Assembly: GCA_964648365.1 (NCBI GenBank)
Contig: CAZYLK010000195.1
Span: forward strand, 1 to 10,997
Length of the DNA stretch: 10,997 nucleotides
Source: SURF-32 sp964648365
GTDB lineage: Bacteria; Planctomycetota; Phycisphaerae; UBA1845
Direction: 5' to 3'
Within the stretch, counting starts at the first letter, position 1; each line of letters starts with the position of its first letter. The notes under the pieces were generated by a model. That model ran no database searches. It was not told the DNA's origin and worked only from the letters and a program-made list of their open reading frames with translations. The position numbers were made by a program, and so were the translations under genes. Positions 5,747 through 10,997 of the stretch are shown here, one piece after another.

Positions 5747-7381
5747 TCAGGGCCGCGGACGCGGCACGTCATGCCCATCCGTTTCCACCTGAATCTCGTA
5801 CAGTCGCGCGATCGACGAGGCCGTGGCGACGCCGTCGCGCGATATCAGCGTTGGCGGCAGTGACGTCAGGTAGTCATCCAATTCGTTTCGCCAGGTATGC
5901 GCCGCCACAAACCACGCGCGCCCGTGCTCACGAACGAAGGACTCGAATCGCTCTGCGAACACCTCGGGTTGTCCGCGGTCGTCGCCGGGCTGAAACAGCA
6001 CGGGCGTCGTCGCGTCGCGCCAATAGAACCGAAACGCCTCTTCGTCGGAGTAGTAGACAAAGACTCCGTCAGCCGCGGACTTGTGATCCCTGACGTAGTC
6101 CAATACGGGACGGATGTGCTCCGGAAGGGAAACGCCCGGCCAGGAGCGGCGCGCCGCCCGCGCCGCGGGAACCAGCGTCAGCAACGCGAGGAGGAATGCA
6201 AAGACGACGGAGCGCCCGAGGCGGCGATACAGCCATGCCAGTCCGCCGCCCATCAGAACCACCGTGATCGGTATGAGGTACATCGACGTCGGCTGCGACG
6301 ACAACGGCCAGTAGCCGCTCGCCCCCAGGACCAGCGCGACAGCAAGCAGCAGTAACGCGAAAGCGCACAGCGGCCGTGCCCGCCGCCAGACCTCGGACCA
6401 GCCGGCGAGCATGGCGACCGTCGCAGCCGTCCAGATGATCCACTTCAGCGGCGCCCATACGTCCTCCGCGCCGATGACGAATCGATACGCCCCGAAGCAG
6501 GCGGACATCGACCACCGAGCCAGATCCGGCAGGCTGTGGCCCGCGGGCCAGGGATTGAAGGTTACCCGGTTGTACGTGTAGACCGTGTCGAGGAGCGTGC
6601 TGCCCGACAGCCACACGTACCAGAACGCAACCACGACGCCGATGACGGCGGCACAGCCGAAAGCAACGGCCGGAGTGATGGAACCGGCGTGCTTCGGGCG
6701 GCGGCGAGACCGGACGATCGTCCACGCGAGCAACAGCCCCCACGCGGCGACGATCAAGACTGCGCCGAAGGACATGAGAATGCACGGCACCGCGACGATG
6801 GTAAACGTGACGAGCGATCGTCGGTCAGGGTTTGACACGGCGCGATAACCCAGCAGCATGAGAATGGCCGCGGCCATCGACGTGAGCGAGAAGACCTTGA
6901 CGAAGCGTGAGTAGAGCGCCAGCGCCGGATGACCGGCCGCGATGCAGGCCACGCACAACGCCGTCAGCGGATCGAACAGCCGCCACGCCAGAACCGTCAG
7001 CGCCACGCAACAAGCCACGCCGGCCAGGGCATAGGGCGCCCGCAGCGCCCATTCGTTGCGCCCGCCAAGCTGCTGGATCCAGCGATGGGCGAGGTATTGA
7101 AGCGGAGGCATGCGCCGCGCCTTGCCCATATCGTCGCCGAGTGACCAGTTGGCCCGCCACGCCTCGTCGTGCGAGATGCTCCGCCCGCCCAGGTCAACGA
7201 ATCGCACGCCGATCGCGAATGCAAGCACGGCAGCGATAGCGAGGGCGACAGGCCGTTGACCGCGCATCGCGGCGGCCACCAGCGACGGTCGGAGCGCAGC
7301 GACCGGAACGGAGCCTTCCCGGCGCAGCAGTTCGCTGTCCGGCAGGGATGACGCGATGGTAGAAGCAGCGAACTCGGACAT
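5747..7381 (-). CDS. Polytopic GT39-like (GT-C) glycosyltransferase
   Basis: This 544-residue integral membrane protein has about ten or eleven hydrophobic segments between residues 45 and 405. The first is followed by a loop with RSISHDEAW (HDEA at 71-74), the acidic motif expected in the first periplasmic loop of GT39/ArnT/PMT-type enzymes, where the Asp/Glu act in catalysis. The last 130 residues are soluble. Such enzymes take a sugar from a polyprenyl-phosphate donor and transfer it to a protein, lipid or glycan on the outer face of the membrane; the acceptor here is unknown. The ATG at 7381 lies 7 nt after the stop of the SGNH gene, with GGAGG at an 11-nt distance inside that gene's end. 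An upstream start at 7486 would overlap the SGNH gene by about 100 nt and is rejected. Some annotators would call it only 'hypothetical membrane protein'. Confidence 0.75.
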   Translation of the reverse strand: MSEFAASTIASSLPDSELLRREGSVPVAALRPSLVAAAMRGQRPVALAIAAVLAFAIGVRFVDLGGRSISHDEAWRANWSLGDDMGKARRMPPLQYLAHRWIQQLGGRNEWALRAPYALAGVACCVALTVLAWRLFDPLTALCVACIAAGHPALALYSRFVKVFSLTSMAAAILMLLGYRAVSNPDRRSLVTFTIVAVPCILMSFGAVLIVAAWGLLLAWTIVRSRRRPKHAGSITPAVAFGCAAVIGVVVAFWYVWLSGSTLLDTVYTYNRVTFNPWPAGHSLPDLARWSMSACFGAYRFVIGAEDVWAPLKWIIWTAATVAMLAGWSEVWRRARPLCAFALLLLAVALVLGASGYWPLSSQPTSMYLIPITVVLMGGGLAWLYRRLGRSVVFAFLLALLTLVPAARAARRSWPGVSLPEHIRPVLDYVRDHKSAADGVFVYYSDEEAFRFYWRDATTPVLFQPGDDRGQPEVFAERFESFVREHGRAWFVAAHTWRNELDDYLTSLPPTLISRDGVATASSIARLYEIQVETDGHDVPRPRP

Positions 7382-7388
7382 TCTGATG

Positions 7389-8594
7389 TCATCCTCCGAC
7401 GTTTTCTGCTCGAGCCGTCGAGAAATTCCCCGGCACCGGCGTATCCCGAGGCGAAGGCGTGGTCCCCGGCGGCTCCAGGCTGCCATCCGCGAGCAGCGCC
7501 TTCAGGTCTTCCGCTACCCGTTGGGAGAAGAGGGCGGATCCGGTCGGATTCAGGTGCATCAAGTCGTAGAAGAGTTCGTCCGCCGGCCGGCCGTGCCGCC
7601 ATTCGTCGTCGTACGAAAGAACCGGGACACCAGCGCGGGCACCGAACTGGGCCAGGCGCTGCCGGAACGCGCGATCCGTGTCAGCCACGCCCAACTCGCG
7701 GCCGTGCTCGGTCCACCAGGGATGGTGCGGCGGGTCCAGCAGTACAACCTGCAACCCGGCCTCCTGGAGCAACGCGATATTCAGCTCGAACTGTCGCCAC
7801 CGGACGCCGTCCAGGTTGGCGTCGCCATACCAGTAGCCGGCGAGTCCGCGCGCCTGCTGATCGAGGGTTGAACGGTCAAACGCATGAAATGTCCGCGGAC
7901 GCTCCAGCCTGGACCCCCACACCGGCGGCGCCGGCGCGACGAAATGAAACCGGTCGCTGATGGTCTGGAACAGCCGCCCCTCAGCGACAAACTCGGCGGT
8001 GAGTGCCTGCGAGAAGGTCGCGATCCGCATTCGGTCGCTGAATGGGAGCGTCCAGAGGATCTCGTCGCCCTCGCCGGGCAGCCAGCGCTTATCATCGTTG
8101 ACGCTCCACACCGAGACGCCCATGAGCACGATCGGGCGTGGCGCGCAGCGAGGCGCCATCTCGAGCAACAACAGACGCATGACGGTCGTGCCGCAGTGAA
8201 TCGTTGCCACGTTGATGCCTGATTCGTGAGGTTGCGCCAGCACGTCCGCGATAGGATCCGTCGGCATGAGTCGTGCCCGCGAGTCACCCGCAATCACGAC
8301 CGCCGGCATGCCGTCACCGGCCGCGGCAACGAAAATGTCGCGCAACGCGCCGCGCGCCCGCGGCGTGGGCACAAGGACGTGGCGCGCCAGCAGGTGCAGC
8401 GCAAGGATCAGCAGGCACGCCGCCAGTGCACCCGTGGGCACCCATGCGGCCACTCTGACGCGCCGGAACCGCGCCGCGAGGCTCCGCGCCGGCGCCGAGC
8501 GGCCGGTCGCGAGGATTGCGGCGACGCCGTCGTGCTCAAAACTGGAAGTAGATAAATGCCCCGCCAAAGCGGCCTCCAAACAGCAGGATTCCAT
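7389..8594 (-). CDS. SGNH-hydrolase-like protein paired with MBOAT
   Basis: This is a 401-residue protein with one likely membrane helix at about residues 54-75 and a large, probably periplasmic domain. AVVIAGDSRARLM at 98-110 gives the block I GDS with S105 as nucleophile candidate. D344-L-M-H347 in ELFYDLMHLNPTG gives the block V Asp-x-x-His. Together they suggest an SGNH/GDSL hydrolase fold like those of AlgX/AlgJ, PatB or DltD. Such proteins act beside an MBOAT membrane protein that brings the acyl group across the membrane, and complete acyl transfer to a polysaccharide. The adjacent MBOAT gene supports this. The ATG at 8594 overlaps the MBOAT coding end by 59 nt with only a weak AGG upstream; GTG at 8453 just before the helix is the main alternative. 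Sequence similarity to any named family member is too low for me to give a symbol. Confidence 0.78.
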   Translation of the reverse strand: MESCCLEAALAGHLSTSSFEHDGVAAILATGRSAPARSLAARFRRVRVAAWVPTGALAACLLILALHLLARHVLVPTPRARGALRDIFVAAAGDGMPAVVIAGDSRARLMPTDPIADVLAQPHESGINVATIHCGTTVMRLLLLEMAPRCAPRPIVLMGVSVWSVNDDKRWLPGEGDEILWTLPFSDRMRIATFSQALTAEFVAEGRLFQTISDRFHFVAPAPPVWGSRLERPRTFHAFDRSTLDQQARGLAGYWYGDANLDGVRWRQFELNIALLQEAGLQVVLLDPPHHPWWTEHGRELGVADTDRAFRQRLAQFGARAGVPVLSYDDEWRHGRPADELFYDLMHLNPTGSALFSQRVAEDLKALLADGSLEPPGTTPSPRDTPVPGNFSTARAENVGG

Positions 8595-10029
8595 AGATCA
8601 TGCCTGCGTAGCACACCCCGCGCAGCCACGCCGGCTGCAGCAGCAGGGCGTTCATCTCGCGCCGCCGCCACTGCGCCGTCTGAATCGCGACAAGCGGCAG
8701 CGTGATGGCGATCAACGCCCAGACGCCGGTCGCCTCACGCATGGCCCCGCACAACATCCACCACGGCCACGGCGAACCGATCGTCGCGATCATGGTTCCC
8801 AGGTGACCCAGCGACTCGGCCCGGAAGATCAACCAACCAAAGCAGACAAACTGGAAGAAGGCAACACCGGCGATTACGGCGCCCGTTCGAGGATAGCGCA
8901 CCAGCAGCGTCGGCCGCAGGCGCACCCATGCAGGCGCCATCAGCTTGTAGGCAATCAGAAGCGCCCCCTGATAGAACCCCCATAGAACAAACGTCCACGC
9001 GGCGCCATGCCACAGTCCTCCCAGCAGCATCGTGAGCATCAGGTTGATACACGTGCGCCGAGTTCCGAATCGGTTGCCGCCGAGCGGGATGTACACGTAA
9101 TCGCGCAGCCAGGTGGACAGGCTGATGTGCCATCGACGCCAGAACTCGACCGGGTTCGTAGCCAGGTACGGAAGTTCAAAGTTGAGGCAGAGTTCAAAAC
9201 CCAGCGTCTTGGCACAACCGCGCGCGATGTCTGAGTACCCGGAGAAGTCACAGTAAATCTGAATGGCAAACGCATAGACGCCCACCAGCATCGTACCACC
9301 TGAAATGACGGCGCCGGGCGCGAATGCGTAGTCGACCAACATGCTGAGTGGATCAGCGATAACAACCTTCTTGAACAGGCCCCATAGAATCAGGTAAGAA
9401 CCTTCATACGTCTGTGCGACGCTGAGCGTTCGACGGCGGGCTATCTGCGGCAGCATGTCCGCAGCCCGCACGATGGGCCCTGCAACAAGCTGCGGAAAGA
9501 ACGTGACGAAGACGGCGAAATCGAGAAGATTGCGCGTCGCGCGCAGCTTTCCCTGATAGATGTCGATGGTGTAGCTGAGCGTCTGAAACGTGTAGAAGGA
9601 AATCCCGACGGGCAGGACGACGTTGAGCAGCCGCGGCTGCGCCGGCAGCCCGAGGGCGGCAAGCGCCTCAGCAGCGCTGGCGGCAAAGAAGTCGTAGTAC
9701 TTGAAGAAACCGAGAATACCCAGGTTAACGCCGACGGACAGCCACATCAGACGGCGACGCGCGCGCTGCGTGAACCGATACGGCGAATCGGCAACCGTGA
9801 GCGTCTCGTTCGCTGCCGAACGTCGGCTGTCGATCAACAGTCCGCACACGTAGTCCGTCAGCGTCGAGACAACGATCAGACCCAGAAAACGCCAGTCCCA
9901 CCAGCCGTAGAACACCAGGCTCGAGACCAGAAGCAGTGCGTTCTGCACCACCAGCCGGCGCCGCGCCAGGACGTAGGCGAGGTACACCGCTATGAAGAAG
10001 ACTGCAAAGGTGACGCTGTTGAAGACCAT
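8536..10029 (-). CDS. MBOAT family O-acyltransferase, AlgI-like
   Basis: This 497-residue polytopic membrane protein is a clear AlgI/PatA-type MBOAT. It opens MVFNSVTFAVFF, the usual start of this family, and contains GISFYTFQTLSYTIDIY at 142-158, YCDFSGYSDIARG at 259-271, EFWRRWHISLSTWLRDY at 295-311 and LLGGLWHGAAWTF at 335-347. The invariant catalytic histidine is H341 in WHG; H301 in RRWH is also conserved. The enzyme carries acyl groups, generally acetyl, across the membrane to an SGNH partner for modification of polysaccharide. The ATG at 10029 is preferred because it matches the family N-terminus; a longer frame to 10149 adds an unrelated Arg-rich stretch. No good Shine-Dalgarno is seen. 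GATAAT at 10149-10154 on the minus strand is a possible -10, about 120 bases upstream. It heads the operon. Confidence 0.93.
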   Translation of the reverse strand: MVFNSVTFAVFFIAVYLAYVLARRRLVVQNALLLVSSLVFYGWWDWRFLGLIVVSTLTDYVCGLLIDSRRSAANETLTVADSPYRFTQRARRRLMWLSVGVNLGILGFFKYYDFFAASAAEALAALGLPAQPRLLNVVLPVGISFYTFQTLSYTIDIYQGKLRATRNLLDFAVFVTFFPQLVAGPIVRAADMLPQIARRRTLSVAQTYEGSYLILWGLFKKVVIADPLSMLVDYAFAPGAVISGGTMLVGVYAFAIQIYCDFSGYSDIARGCAKTLGFELCLNFELPYLATNPVEFWRRWHISLSTWLRDYVYIPLGGNRFGTRRTCINLMLTMLLGGLWHGAAWTFVLWGFYQGALLIAYKLMAPAWVRLRPTLLVRYPRTGAVIAGVAFFQFVCFGWLIFRAESLGHLGTMIATIGSPWPWWMLCGAMREATGVWALIAITLPLVAIQTAQWRRREMNALLLQPAWLRGVCYAGMIYGILLFGGRFGGAFIYFQF

Positions 10030-10148
10030 AATCGTGAACGGTCGGACGGCTGCTCCGAGGGCGCCGCTTCCGCGGTCGCGACCCGAGCGCGGAGTCAGCG
10101 CACCCGGCTCGCGCCGGCGCGGTACCTCACCGAGCGCTGACCTGCACA

Positions 10149-10154
10149 ATTATC
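10149..10154 (-). promoter_or_regulatory. Possible -10 of the glycan operon
   Basis: GATAAT on the minus strand is the only A+T-rich hexamer in the region ahead of the MBOAT gene and matches TATAAT at five of six positions. No good -35 box is seen at 16-18 nt, so this is only a weak candidate. Confidence 0.25.
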
Positions 10155-10393
10155 GGAGGTGGCACAAGGCGGCTTGACCGGCGCCTTCAGCGCAGCCGGC
10201 CGTCCGGCTGCGGGCGTCGCCACGCGCTCTGGTCGTACGGGGAGTCGCCCGTGTGCTCCGGTCATCCGGAGGGGGTGTGTGGTAGAGCACGCACGCACGT
10301 CGCGCCCGGGCGGCCAGGCGAGCCGCAGCGCGGGAGGGCGACCGCCCGATGCACGAGCGACAACCGCAGCCTGCGTCCCCGTGACGGCAACCA

Positions 10394-10445
10394 CTGACCC
10401 CGCCGTGGGACAGCTAAGGCTGACCCCGCGTTGGGACGGCGACGG
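10394..10445. repeat. Imperfect 26-bp tandem direct repeat
   Basis: Two head-to-tail copies, 10394-10419 and 10420-10445, both start CTGACCCCGC and share TGGGAC. They match at 21 of 26 positions. Confidence 0.6.
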
Positions 10446-10475
10446 CCGGCCCAGCCCTGGGACTGACGCGGCCCC

Positions 10476-10570
10476 GGGACAGCCAAATCACCCACCGCGT
10501 TCCGGTGTGGCATCAAAGTCATCAGCGCCGACGGGCCCCCGGGACGGCCAAAACACCCACCGCCTTCCGG
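10476..10570. repeat. Imperfect 30-bp direct repeat pair
   Basis: The copies at 10476-10505 and 10541-10570 match at 27 of 30 positions (GGGAC-GCCAAA-CACCCACCGC-TTCCGG in outline). They start 65 bp apart. They carry no inverted ends and no integrase gene lies nearby, so no att-site role is claimed. Confidence 0.75.
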
Positions 10571-10611
10571 CCCGCAGATCCGCAACCGATCCGCGACCGC
10601 ACATCCGCAGG

Positions 10612-10761
10612 CTCCGCATGCACGCACGGCCACGCCCCCCACGCTCCGCATGCACGCACGGCCACGCCCCCCACGCAAGGGCAGCCCCCGCACACGCCCC
10701 CCACGCACGGGCACGCCCCCACACGCCCCCAACGCACGGGCACGCCCCCATCACGCCCCCA
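10612..10761. repeat. C-rich minisatellite with strong strand asymmetry
   Basis: It begins with an exact tandem duplication of 32 bp (10612-10643 and 10644-10675). It continues with degenerate 29-30-bp units starting ACGCACGGGCACGCCCCC at 10703 and 10732. The recurring core is CACGCCCCC. The minus strand therefore carries repeated runs of five or six G, which could fold into G-quadruplexes with partly long loops. The repeat units are not separated by constant-length unique spacers, so it is not a CRISPR array. Confidence 0.85.
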
Positions 10762-10944
10762 CCTCCCCGCACGCACAGACTTGCATTCGCCACGTCTCCC
10801 GCCCATACTGCGACCCGGTACTTGCCTGCGGCGCTGCCATCGCGGGCTCGCCGTCCGTCAACGGCGCAAGCCAGCAGCGTCCGGCCAGGCAGGTATCCGC
10901 GCACCTCGCTTTGCACTCTGGCAGAGCGCGGAGAACGACAATCA

Positions 10945-10997
10945 GGGCGATTAGCTCAGTTGGCTAGAGCGTTCGGATCACACCCGAGAGGTCACAG
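10945..10997 (+). tRNA. tRNA-Val(CAC), cut by the right edge
   Basis: The first 53 nt of a tRNA are present. The acceptor 5' strand GGGCGAT is at 10945-10951. The D-arm is GCTC / GAGC (10954-10957 and 10967-10970) around AGTTGGCTA. The anticodon stem is TTCGG / CCGAG (10972-10976 and 10984-10988) with loop ATCACAC. T33 precedes anticodon CAC at 10979-10981, which reads GUG valine codons. The variable loop AGGTC and the first T-stem bases ACAG follow. The T-arm and 3' acceptor strand lie outside the window. Confidence 0.92.

Larger units (their letters stand above)
10155..10944. other. 790-bp region without a credible gene
   Basis: No frame here looks like a protein. Open frames translate into low-complexity Gly/Cys-rich or Pro/His/Thr-rich strings that merely mirror the repeats. 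The stretch holds two pairs of short direct repeats (10394-10445 and 10476-10570) and a C-rich minisatellite (10612-10761), and leads into the tRNA. Confidence 0.65.

Noticed and set aside
2461..5863. Plus-strand frames of 189-402 codons opposite the glycosyltransferase and methyltransferases
   Set aside because: All overlap well-supported minus-strand genes and show only Arg/Ala-rich shadow sequence or repeat translation.
10612..10761. CRISPR array
   Set aside because: Units are directly abutting and degenerate with no unique spacers of constant length, and no cas gene is present.
10488..10967. Gly/Cys-rich and Pro/His-rich frames of 94-149 codons in the minisatellite
   Set aside because: They exist only because the repeat lacks stop codons; no start signals, no domain, and several frames are equally open.
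10160..10997. Integrated element next to the tRNA
   Set aside because: No integrase, transposase or phage gene, and the tRNA 3' end, where attachment sites usually lie, is outside the window.

Overview
The window looks like a chromosomal segment of a high-GC planctomycete. Three things suggest this: a small membrane protein with a C-terminal CxxCGYNLRGLP...CPEC zinc ribbon, palindromic repeats that translate as HGLPARD / GWKPVPRG, and GC-rich coding with frequent GTG/TTG starts. The family-level lineage cannot be fixed from this sequence alone.

Left edge (1-456): on the minus strand there is a 35-codon fragment that reads like an RHS/YD repeat. It lies in frame directly after the stop codon of a 116-residue two-helix membrane protein with a zinc ribbon. 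Bases 457-770 hold no convincing gene.

Defence/toxin-antitoxin module (772-2427, plus strand): a two-gene type IV toxin-antitoxin locus of the AbiE kind. The AbiEi-like antitoxin (DUF6088 type) overlaps the AbiEii/AbiGii nucleotidyltransferase toxin by 8 nt. Just upstream is a perfect 11-bp inverted repeat that overlaps the likely -10 element, which fits an autorepressed operator.

Glycan operon (10029 down to 2524, minus strand): six genes read in one direction. In order of transcription they are an AlgI-like MBOAT O-acyltransferase, an SGNH-hydrolase-like membrane-anchored partner, a polytopic GT39-like glycosyltransferase, two class I SAM-dependent methyltransferases and a GT4-like glycosyltransferase. 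Spacing is tight (59-nt overlap, 7-nt gap, then a 165-nt gap, then two 4-nt overlaps). Together they could build and decorate (acylate, methylate) a surface or secreted glycan; the actual product is not known. The junction between the second methyltransferase and the GT4 gene is full of repeats: a 24-bp tandem repeat encodes octapeptides at the methyltransferase C-terminus, and three covarying palindromes are read into the glycosyltransferase N-terminus. Each of two genes here also carries a nine-base homopolymer inside its coding sequence.

Right edge (10155-10997): about 790 bp without a credible gene. It contains short direct repeats and a strongly strand-asymmetric C-rich minisatellite. 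It ends in the first 53 nt of a tRNA-Val(CAC) cut by the window boundary.
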